A DNA stretch of 50,743 bases, taken from the NCBI GenBank assembly GCA_017414535.1, contig JAFQMA010000057.1:1-50743 (forward strand), given 5' to 3'. The position numbers were made by a program, and so were the translations under genes. Positions 1-6,513 of the stretch are shown here, piece after piece. The notes below the pieces were generated by a model. The model searched no databases and was not told where the DNA came from. It saw only the letters and a list, made by a program, of their open reading frames with translations. The first letter of the stretch is position 1. Each line of letters begins with the position of its first letter. The stretch comes from Clostridia bacterium. Its GTDB lineage: Bacteria > Bacillota > Clostridia > Oscillospirales > SIG627.

Positions 1-23
1 CACAAGTGCCCTTTTTCAATGAA

Positions 24-129
24 ATCGCACGGCGTGCGATGAAATCCGCTACGCGGATGAAATATTGCCGTTCGGCAATATGAAATATTTGCTTCGCAAA
101 TGTTGTGGTAGCCTTTTGCTTTGCAAAAG
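24..129. repeat. Array of five short hairpins separated by GAAAT-like spacers
   Basis: Five consecutive perfect stems are seen: 24-30/34-40, 44-49/53-58, 62-69/74-81, 87-92/96-101 and 113-119/123-129. The first four are joined by the same tgaa/gaaat spacer, each starts with AT and ends with AT, and the loops are 3-4 nt. Stem sequences differ between units while pairing is kept. No coding region overlaps. The role is unknown; it could be a repeat array or a structured 3' RNA end of an off-window gene. Confidence 0.75.
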
Positions 130-153
130 CCAAATTTAATAGTAAATTTTTAG

Positions 154-182
154 AAAAAAAGGAGCCGAAAGGCTCCTTTTTT
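154..182 (+). terminator. Intrinsic terminator
   Basis: A GGAGCC/GGCTCC stem (161-166 and 171-176) is flanked by an A run and a T run. It probably ends a plus-strand gene lying upstream of the window. The A run means it could also act on the minus strand, where it would lie downstream of the transposase gene. Confidence 0.75.
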
Positions 183-337
183 GTAGGGACCGTCGGGGAC
201 GCCGGTCCGCAACGAAGCGAGGATTGCTTTATTTCCTGTTGTAGCGTGCCGAGACGATGACACACGCTCCAAGAAAAGGTTGCATTTGTTTTGTTTCATA
301 TCACGCAGGCGGACCGTCGGGGACGCCGGTCCCTACA
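183..337. repeat. REPIN-like 155-bp repeat, copy 1
   Basis: Two 22-bp REP-like palindromes with GGACC...GGTCC arms (187-208 and 311-332) bracket a spacer containing a conserved gccgagacgatgacacacgct segment. It matches the 155-bp element at 941-1095 along its whole length, in the same orientation. In this copy the 12-bp core of the left palindrome is inverted relative to copy 2. The two copies flank the RAYT gene, the arrangement expected for REP sequences and their dedicated transposase. Confidence 0.8.
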
Positions 338-360
338 TTTTTAAAAAGGGGAGGGATGAA

Positions 361-849
361 TTAATCGTTTCGGTAAAACCATCGACTTGGATTGTTTAAA
401 ATGTATCTAACGTGTTCGTCATAATCCTGCTTATTGCGAATAATGTGGTCAAACGAGCGCGATTGCCATATGTTCATGCCGTATTTTTTATTGCAAAAGC
501 GTTTGAAGGTTGAAACAAATTTTGAAATTACTGTGTTTTGTTCTGAAGGCTCTTTTTTTGTTGATTCCGATTCCGTAACAAGCAATAAAAGATGAATATG
601 GTTTGGCATGATGATATATTGATCAACCGAAAGATTTTCATAAAAATGATCTAATTGTATAATGATTTTATCGGCGATAGCACCGTGCTTTTTCAGGACA
701 ACACAGGGCTCGTTTTCTGCTTCGGACAAAAGAATATCGGAAAGCAACGGTTCTTTGTTTTTGGTACAAACGGTAATAAAATATGCGCCGCAATCACTGT
801 AATTTGCACCTTTTAAGCGTATTTTCTTACGATTTTTGTTTTGCTCCAA
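361..849 (-). CDS. REP-associated tyrosine transposase (RAYT, Y1_Tnp/IS200-like fold)
   Basis: This is a 162-aa single-strand DNA transposase of the Y1 HUH superfamily, which in known cases cuts and moves REP/REPIN palindromes. Visible family features are the N-terminal RLKGANYSDCGAYFITVC segment, the metal-binding HUH motif in IIMPNHIHLLLL, and the C-terminal IWQSRSFDHIIRN and YILNNPSRW blocks with the tyrosine-bearing helix. A TTG start at 849 is chosen because a GGAGG (855-859) lies 5 nt upstream. The more distal in-frame TTG at 918 falls inside the -35 of the likely promoter and cannot be translated from it. The gene lies between two 155-bp REPIN-like repeats, the probable substrates. The family assignment is firm; activity is inferred. 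Confidence 0.88.
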   Translation of the reverse strand: MEQNKNRKKIRLKGANYSDCGAYFITVCTKNKEPLLSDILLSEAENEPCVVLKKHGAIADKIIIQLDHFYENLSVDQYIIMPNHIHLLLLVTESESTKKEPSEQNTVISKFVSTFKRFCNKKYGMNIWQSRSFDHIIRNKQDYDEHVRYILNNPSRWFYRND

Positions 850-889
850 AACGACCTCCGAGTCAAAATGACGTGAAATGCTTTTAAAT

Positions 890-918
890 ATTATAGCACG
901 CGACAATTGGGTGCGCAA
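890..918 (-). promoter_or_regulatory. Promoter of the RAYT gene
   Basis: Read on the minus strand, TTGCGC (-35, 913-918) and TATAAT (-10, 890-895) are separated by 17 nt. Transcription would start about 7 nt downstream, which supports the internal TTG start at 849. Confidence 0.6.
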
Positions 919-940
919 TACGTAACAGCTCTCAAATCAA

Positions 941-1095
941 TGTAGGGACCGGCGTCCCCGACGGTCCGCAACGAAGCGGGGATTGCTTTGCTTCCTTTTT
1001 TAATGTGCCGAGACGATGACACACGCTCAAAGAAAAGGTTGCATTTGTTTTGTTCATATCACGCAGGCGGACCGTCGGGGACGCCGGTCCCTACA
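941..1095. repeat. REPIN-like 155-bp repeat, copy 2
   Basis: A second copy of the element at 183-337, in direct orientation. Here the two ends are perfect inverted copies of each other (TGTAGGGACC... at the left, its reverse complement at the right), so the whole element could fold as a long hairpin. It differs from copy 1 by scattered substitutions and compensating single-base indels. Confidence 0.8.
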
Positions 1096-1156
1096 ATTTG
1101 TAATCGGAATGGTTAAAACAGAGAGTTGCAAAGCAAGATTTGTTTTGGATTTTGAC

Positions 1157-1347
1157 AATCCCTCCGTCTCCTACGGTGCTACCTTCCTTTGAACAAGGGA
1201 GGCTTTGGTGCGCGGCTGTATGGATGGGATAAATTTTGCGGCAAGGAGGCACGCGCTGTCGTGGTGGGGTTCGCCGCAGGTACATGGGTGGGTGTGAACT
1301 TGTTATAAATTGTGCCGCAGGCGGACCGTCGGGGACGCCGGTCCCTA
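1157..1347. repeat. Composite intergenic repeat, left copy
   Basis: It begins with a ccctccgtctcc... / ...aagggaggct imperfect palindrome and ends with the same GGACC...GGTCC REP-like palindrome (1321-1344 region) found around the transposase. Its reverse complement is recognisable at 6279-6445, including a shared aacttgttataaat block and the cacgcgctg block. The two copies are inverted with respect to each other and flank the large surface-protein gene. Short apparent reading frames inside it are low-complexity artefacts. Confidence 0.7.
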
Positions 1348-1542
1348 CATTTTTAAAAGGGGACCCATGGGAGCTCATTGAAAGCCGATGGCGGGGGGGG
1401 CTTTTGCGGGGGAGGGGTGACAAAAGGAGACAGTGGCGGACGGAGTGCGACGGGGCGGTGTTGGGCGGTATTGGCCTTTTGGACAGAAGAGGGAACTAAG
1501 CTTTGTGCAAAAGGACGAAAAAAATTAAAAAAATATTTTCTA
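1348..1542. other. Intergenic stretch with a G-run cluster
   Basis: No credible gene is seen between the repeat and the promoter. The stretch contains closely spaced G runs at 1393-1400, 1408-1412 and 1414-1417 on the plus strand, enough for a G-quadruplex-type motif. Nothing else is recognised. Confidence 0.5.
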
Positions 1543-1571
1543 TTGCAAAATTGACAAGCGGGGTGTATAAT
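1543..1571 (+). promoter_or_regulatory. Promoter of the surface-protein gene
   Basis: TTGCAA (-35, 1543-1548) and TATAAT (-10, 1566-1571) are separated by 17 nt. A TTGACA at 1551-1556 is only 9 nt from the -10 and is not used as the -35. The leader of about 110 nt contains a CCCCA/TGGGG mini-hairpin near 1599-1612 and an AAGGAGG (1675-1681) before the ATG at 1690. Confidence 0.75.
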
Positions 1572-1689
1572 GTGCTTAAGTGGAGAATTGGCTACATGTC
1601 CCCAATTTGGGGGAAAACCACTCTTCATTTAGCAAATTCATGGCATTTTTTTAGCAAAAACCCCAAAAAATTTTAAGGAGGAAAAAACC

Positions 1690-4600
1690 ATGAACAGCAA
1701 CAAAAAGCTTCTTTCTGTTCTGCTGGCAGCGGTCCTTTTGGTCGGTTGTATCGTTGGTATGCTCATTGTAGGCGCTAACGCTGCAGGCCCCAAGGTATTT
1801 ACCGTTGGTACGAATGGCGAGTATCAGAATTTTGATAGCGCTCTTGCGGCAGTGGCAGAAGCAACCTGGCAGTCCGGCGATTCCGCCGAGATCCAGATCG
1901 AAGCAGGCAGCTACGCTTCTGCTGCCGAATCTCCCTTGCTTTTCGGTCAGACTACCATTTGGGCTGACAAGGAAGCAGGCGTAAAACTCCCCATCAAAAT
2001 CGTAGGTGCAGGAAGTGGTGCAACTACCATTCAGGTAGCCAGCCAAGCAACCTGTGCAAACGACTATACCTTTGATGCTCTGACCATTGAAGGTACTTCT
2101 ACTCTCACCCTTTCCGCAGGCTCCGGTGAGGTCGTATTCCTTGAGGATGCGGCTATCAGCGCAAACGTATATCCTGCAGGTGCTAACACGGCAGCATTCG
2201 AGGGCTGGGCTACCCCTGAAGAGGGCAAGTACATTGAAACCTCTTTGACCGTTGGCTCCAAGGTAACTGCTCTTGGCGTTTCTTATCTGCAGACGACCAC
2301 CATTACTGCAGACGAGTTTGCTGCAGTTGACGGTGTTGAAGATAGCGGCATTGTCCCTTCCATGGTGAACTTCACCCTTTATGTGAACGGTGATTACTCT
2401 GCTAAGGGCATCCGTTTTGCTCACAAGAGTCGTCCCGAGGTCTTCTACAACAAGATCACGGTTGACGTTGGCGAAAATGGTAAGGTTGGTGACCTGCGCG
2501 GTAGCGACGGTGCTCTTACCGTGAAGAATGCTGCACTGAAGTTCCATGACGGTGCACAGGTTACCGGCAACGGTAACTCCGTATGGTTCTTTGATATGGC
2601 AATGACCGTTACGGAAGACTTTACGATCGAGTGCTCCGGCGCCGATACTTTGGTCGACTTTAACGTATGCCGTAACAGAGGTGCACATTCTGTCAAGGGC
2701 GATATGTATGTAAAGCTGGCCGATGGCTACAAGATGAATAAGCACAACCTGCCCCCCGTTCTGTGCTTTGCTCCCGTTGAAGGTACTTGCTACATTACCA
2801 TTGACGGTGCAGTTTCCAGTGCAGACGTTATGCTCTTTGGTGAGTATCTGAGATCTGGCGATGGCAGCTTCCCCACAAACCAGATTGCAACCGCAACCAA
2901 GTGTGGCGGCATGGTTCTTGACATTGACAACGCAAACTTCGGTGGCTCTTTGAAGTTCTATGACTCTTCCGCTATCGGTTCCTATGCGGTTATTGACTAT
3001 GCCAACGCTATTGGCGCAGATGGCTTGACCATGACCATGGACTCGACCACGATCGCAGGTGGACTCACTGTTTTGGATAACAAGGCAGTTTGCCACGGTG
3101 ATGCCAGCATTGCTATCAATGACAGCTCCGTGGGCGGCTCCTTTGGCGTAGCCAGCACGAACACTCAGATCAAGGGCGATTTGACTCTTGATTTGAATAC
3201 CGTTACCGTTGGTACCGTTACCGTTGCCTACAATGCTACCATTAGCGGCAATGTGGACGTTGATTTGACTGACGTTACCTGCACTGACAGAAAGACCAGT
3301 GCGGGTGCTTACAGCACTGTTGCAGGCTTCCGTCTTGCAGGCGGCTCCACTATCGGTACGAGCAAAGAGAACAAGCATACCGTTGACTTTGCCGGTACGA
3401 CCAACATTGCAGGCCCCTGCTTGCTCTACGGCAGCTCCGTTATGAACGGTGACCTTGCTTTCACCGTCGGTGGTCAGTCCGTGATCGGTATTTCCAGTGA
3501 CGAGATCGCAGAAAATGCAGCAGGTTACGATATCCTTTATCAAGGTACGCTGAATGGCAACATGACCTTTGTTGCTAAGGATAATGCGAAGTTTGTTTCC
3601 AGCTTTAACGTTGTAAGAACCTGTCCCATCGATGGTGACATTTCCTTCACCATGCAGGACAACGTAACCATGGTTGGTAACAGAATTCACTCCGGTTCCC
3701 GTAACGCTACGAGCGAAGTTAACAACATCACTGTAACCTTGAAGGACAACGTTTCCATTCAGGCTGACTTCTGGAACGCAGGTTATTCCAACGTAACCGG
3801 AAACGTGAAGACTACCGTTGAAGGTAACGTTCACATTACCGGTACTCTTTATGGCGGCGGCCGTTACAAGGTTGCCGGCCTTATTGAAAACGAGATCCGT
3901 GCTGCTATGGTAGGCGAAGAAATCAAGGCTCCGCAGATTGACACTTACACCATTCTCGGTGGCTATCAGCTCGGAACCAACTCTGCGAGTGTTAGGAACA
4001 CCATCTCTGCAGGTACCTTTGGCAAGGCCGTATACGGCGGCGACTACAAGGCTACTACAGAGCCTTGCACGTACGTGAAGATTGAGAACTACATTTCCGG
4101 TGGCATCTTTAAGGATACCGGTGCTGCTTTCATCGGCGGATCTAACTCTGCTGGTTCTCCCGTGGCCGAGATCTACAATGAGATTACCGGCGGTACGTTC
4201 GGTCAGCACGTTCACCTGGGCGGTTGGGCTCAGACCGACAAGATCACCAGCGTTCTCGGAACCGAGGGCAAGGGTGCTGAAGGTCCCAACATGGGTCGCA
4301 ACCTTTACACTGCAGGCAACGGTGTTCAGGGTACTGTAGTAACAACGATCTACAGCGGCACCTACGGTTATCTGAATGAGCTTTATCCCGAGGCCGGTGC
4401 AGGTCACATCCTGTGTGGTGCAAGAACCGGTAACGTTGAGTCTACTACTACCTACGTTTACGGCGGTCACATCCACGGCCTCCGCGGTGCAGGCTACGGT
4501 GCACATGCAACCGACGGCGGATCTTATGCCGACGCAGCTGAAACCTACATTTACGGCGGTTACGGCTTTGAAACCGGTATTCGCGCAGGCTTTGCCGGTG

Positions 4601-5853
4601 ATCAGGCTTACGAAGAGGGTGTTACTCCCCCCGTATTCGTGCTTGTAATCGATCCCCGTGAAGAAATGGATATTCGCGGTGCAGTTGGCGTATTCAACGA
4701 CCGTGATCAGATCACTCTGAAGGCCGGTAAGTACATCGTATCCGGTATCCCTGCAGAGGAATCCAACTATGTTGGTAGTAGCTATCAGAACGTAACTGTT
4801 GAAGAAGGCGTTGAATTCATTGTTACCGAGTGGGTTCAGGATAAGCTTTACTTTGCTCTTACCGAGGCTAATCGCGCTAACGCTACCATCACCACTGCTG
4901 AAGGTGTAACCGAGGCATACTACACTGTCACCGAAGAAGGTGTTATCTACATCTACGGTGGCTATGAGCCCCAGGAGATCTTCTACGGTCTGCAGCTGGA
5001 TATGTCCGGCAACCAGATCAAGTTCTACGCTTACCTGAACAAGGATGCGGTTGAGACTCTGGCTGCAAGATACGGCGACGAATTTATCGTTGAGTATACA
5101 CTTGGTCAGAAGGGCGGCGCATTCGCTCTGGCTAATCTCGAGCTGGATGGCGAGTACTACGTAGCTGATCTCGGCTATCTGAGCGCTTCCGAGTTTGTTG
5201 CAGCATACAGCTTCACCTCTAAGGACGCTGTTGCTAAGACCGGTATCCTTCTCGACTTCATCGGCGGTCACGCTCTGAACGAGGAGAATGAGGCTGAAAT
5301 GCAGGCTCTGTGCGCTGCTCTGTACACCTACGGTTACCAGGCAGCTGCTGAGTTCGGCACTCTTGACGAATATGCCAACGAGGCTTATGCCGCACTGCAG
5401 ACCCGCGCTGACGCTGCTGATCTGTTGGCAGCTTACGAGATCTATGCAGGTGAGCAGTACCACAATGCTACCTCTACCGAGGGCTTCAAGATGGCCGGTA
5501 TGACCACTCTGCTGGGCAACCAGATCGCCATCAACGTTTACGTTGAGACTGAAGTGACCGGTGACGTTGTGATCGACATCGCAGGTCAGAAGTACAACGC
5601 TACTCTGGCTGATGCTGAGATCAGCGGCGTTGCTTACAAGTATTTCACCATCGCTCCCAACGTAGAGCACATGGCTGCTATTATCAGCATGACCATTTCC
5701 CAGGGCGAGGCTCAGCTCGGAACTGCTACCGTTAGCATTCCCGGCTACGCTGCTGCTATGGTGACCGAAGATGCAGAGAACGCTGAGCTGTACTATGCAA
5801 TTCTCGGTTACATTGCCGCTGTTGAAGAGCTTCCTCCGGAATGGCTTGCATAA
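1690..5853 (+). CDS. Large secreted beta-rich surface protein
   Basis: This 1387-aa protein has a typical export signal: lysines at 5-6, a long hydrophobic core, and a likely signal-peptidase cut after GANA (about residue 31). An LVGC at 17-20 resembles a lipobox but is followed by more hydrophobic residues, so lipoprotein processing is less likely. Residues of about 35-1090 are rich in Gly, Thr, Asn, Val and short alternating strands, with recurring GGxFG-, GGxY- and YIYGGY-like turns, as expected of a beta-helix or repeated beta-sandwich adhesin. Residues 1100-1387 form a different, partly helical C-terminal region with a TYGYQAAAEFG segment resembling tails of other large clostridial surface proteins (recollection, not searched). 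No LPXTG, S-layer or choline-binding anchor is visible. The start has an ideal AAGGAGG. Codons favour GGT, AAC, TAC and CGT, suggesting strong expression. Function unknown. Confidence 0.85.
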   Translation: MNSNKKLLSVLLAAVLLVGCIVGMLIVGANAAGPKVFTVGTNGEYQNFDSALAAVAEATWQSGDSAEIQIEAGSYASAAESPLLFGQTTIWADKEAGVKLPIKIVGAGSGATTIQVASQATCANDYTFDALTIEGTSTLTLSAGSGEVVFLEDAAISANVYPAGANTAAFEGWATPEEGKYIETSLTVGSKVTALGVSYLQTTTITADEFAAVDGVEDSGIVPSMVNFTLYVNGDYSAKGIRFAHKSRPEVFYNKITVDVGENGKVGDLRGSDGALTVKNAALKFHDGAQVTGNGNSVWFFDMAMTVTEDFTIECSGADTLVDFNVCRNRGAHSVKGDMYVKLADGYKMNKHNLPPVLCFAPVEGTCYITIDGAVSSADVMLFGEYLRSGDGSFPTNQIATATKCGGMVLDIDNANFGGSLKFYDSSAIGSYAVIDYANAIGADGLTMTMDSTTIAGGLTVLDNKAVCHGDASIAINDSSVGGSFGVASTNTQIKGDLTLDLNTVTVGTVTVAYNATISGNVDVDLTDVTCTDRKTSAGAYSTVAGFRLAGGSTIGTSKENKHTVDFAGTTNIAGPCLLYGSSVMNGDLAFTVGGQSVIGISSDEIAENAAGYDILYQGTLNGNMTFVAKDNAKFVSSFNVVRTCPIDGDISFTMQDNVTMVGNRIHSGSRNATSEVNNITVTLKDNVSIQADFWNAGYSNVTGNVKTTVEGNVHITGTLYGGGRYKVAGLIENEIRAAMVGEEIKAPQIDTYTILGGYQLGTNSASVRNTISAGTFGKAVYGGDYKATTEPCTYVKIENYISGGIFKDTGAAFIGGSNSAGSPVAEIYNEITGGTFGQHVHLGGWAQTDKITSVLGTEGKGAEGPNMGRNLYTAGNGVQGTVVTTIYSGTYGYLNELYPEAGAGHILCGARTGNVESTTTYVYGGHIHGLRGAGYGAHATDGGSYADAAETYIYGGYGFETGIRAGFAGDQAYEEGVTPPVFVLVIDPREEMDIRGAVGVFNDRDQITLKAGKYIVSGIPAEESNYVGSSYQNVTVEEGVEFIVTEWVQDKLYFALTEANRANATITTAEGVTEAYYTVTEEGVIYIYGGYEPQEIFYGLQLDMSGNQIKFYAYLNKDAVETLAARYGDEFIVEYTLGQKGGAFALANLELDGEYYVADLGYLSASEFVAAYSFTSKDAVAKTGILLDFIGGHALNEENEAEMQALCAALYTYGYQAAAEFGTLDEYANEAYAALQTRADAADLLAAYEIYAGEQYHNATSTEGFKMAGMTTLLGNQIAINVYVETEVTGDVVIDIAGQKYNATLADAEISGVAYKYFTIAPNVEHMAAIISMTISQGEAQLGTATVSIPGYAAAMVTEDAENAELYYAILGYIAAVEELPPEWLA

Positions 5854-5871
5854 ATTGATAGGAGGGCATGA

Positions 5872-6018
5872 ATGATGAAAAAAGAATATCAGGCACCTTT
5901 TATCAACGTTGTAAAGTTTGAGACCGAGAACGTTCTCGTTTTCTCCGCTGATCAGAACTATGGCGGTTCTACCGGCGGTAGCGGCGACAACACCGGCTTC
6001 AGACCCTTCAGCGAGTAA
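5872..6018 (+). CDS. 48-aa peptide downstream of the surface protein
   Basis: A short reading frame starts 18 nt after the preceding stop, with AGGAGG (5860-5865) 6 nt before the ATG at 5872 (a second ATG follows immediately). The product begins MMKKEYQAPFINVVKFETEN and ends in a Gly/Ser/Asp/Asn-rich tail finishing in FRPFSE. An intrinsic terminator follows within 15 nt, so it is the last gene of a two-gene unit. The Y-x-x-P-x-I-x-V-x-x-F-x-x-E pattern followed by a small-residue tail recalls short unannotated peptides common in gut Clostridia (memory, not a search). No modification enzyme or transporter lies beside it, so a RiPP role cannot be claimed. An ATG at 5868 gives only 17 codons and is out of frame. 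Confidence 0.65.
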   Translation: MMKKEYQAPFINVVKFETENVLVFSADQNYGGSTGGSGDNTGFRPFSE

Positions 6019-6030
6019 TAAAGGCTTAAT

Positions 6031-6060
6031 AAAAAAAGCACCCCTCGGGGTGCTTTTTTT
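6031..6060 (+). terminator. Intrinsic terminator of the surface-protein unit
   Basis: An AGCACCCC/GGGGTGCT stem with a TCGG-type turn, an A run before and seven T after. Confidence 0.9.
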
Positions 6061-6119
6061 ACGTCGTCGGGAGCGGTTTTTTAGGATTTTAACGGGGGAG
6101 GACTTTTTGTAAAAAGGTA

Positions 6120-6182
6120 TTTTTCTTGGGAGGGGCTTTTTCGGCAAAAAGCCCCTCCCAAACCCTCCCCAAAAACTTTTGG
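6120..6182. repeat. Dispersed intergenic repeat (GGGAGGG...CCCTCCC type), copy 1
   Basis: It contains a long hairpin (TTGGGAGGGGCTTTTT opposite AAAAAGCCCCTCCCAA) followed by a CCCTCCCCAAAAACTTT tail. The same pattern in the same orientation, diverged, is at 8373-8434, so copies flank pckG. It lies 60 bp past a terminator and no gene overlaps. Confidence 0.65.
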
Positions 6183-6223
6183 TTTTATTATTGAAGCACA
6201 ATTGTTACAAAACGAGTGCCGTT

Positions 6224-6251
6224 GTAGGGCGGGGGCTTGCTCCCGCCCTAC
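6224..6251. repeat. 28-bp near-perfect palindrome
   Basis: GTAGGGCGGG and CCCGCCCTAC arms surround a short GGCTTGCT centre. It is a second REP-like palindrome, distinct in sequence from the GGACC...GGTCC type near the transposase. Confidence 0.7.
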
Positions 6252-6278
6252 GACAGAAAATCAAAAAAGAGAACATCT

Positions 6279-6445
6279 TGTAGGGACCGGCGTCCCCGAC
6301 GGTCCGCCTGCAGGTCGATTTATAACAAGTTTGCACCGATCCATTCGCCTGCGGCGCACCCACAACGAAACAGCGCGTGACCCCTTGTAGCAAAATTTGA
6401 TTCCATCCATTCAGGCGCGCATAGCCTTCCCTCTCGGATGGAGGC
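6279..6445. repeat. Composite intergenic repeat, right (inverted) copy
   Basis: Inverted relative of 1157-1347, beginning with the GGACC...GGTCC palindrome and carrying the atttataacaagtt and cagcgcgtg blocks. Together the two copies bracket the surface protein and the 48-aa peptide. Confidence 0.7.
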
Positions 6446-6478
6446 ATAAAAAAAGAGACCGAAAAATCGGTCTCTTTT
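6446..6478 (-). terminator. Intrinsic terminator of pckG
   Basis: On the minus strand, a 9-bp stem AGAGACCGA/TCGGTCTCT with a short A/T loop is followed by a T run. It lies 36 nt past the pckG stop. Confidence 0.88.
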
Positions 6479-6513
6479 GGTTGCTGTAGGATCGTTGCTG
6501 ATGGGTTTTGGAA

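Noticed and set aside
24..129. CRISPR array
   Set aside because: Units are self-complementary hairpins with short constant linkers; there are no identical repeats of CRISPR length, no unique spacers of about 30 nt, and no cas genes.
1551..1571. TTGACA as the -35 of the surface-protein promoter
   Set aside because: It is only 9 nt from the TATAAT. TTGCAA at 1543 gives the correct 17-nt spacing.
1091..1628. Several overlapping short frames around 1.1-1.6 kb on both strands
   Set aside because: They run through the repeats and give VGTGVPDGPP-like products typical of translated REP-like DNA, with no ribosome-binding site.
5872..6018. Confident RiPP precursor call
   Set aside because: No radical SAM maturase, cyclase, protease or exporter dedicated to a peptide lies nearby; the NrdG radical SAM gene 44 kb away belongs to nucleotide reduction.
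1651..6201. A 1516-codon open frame antisense to the surface-protein gene
   Set aside because: The sense gene avoids codons whose complements are stops, so its opposite strand is open by bias. The antisense product has no ribosome-binding site, signal or domain. The same applies to the long antisense frames over the binding protein (25927-28860) and the DUF5696-like gene (33154-36144).
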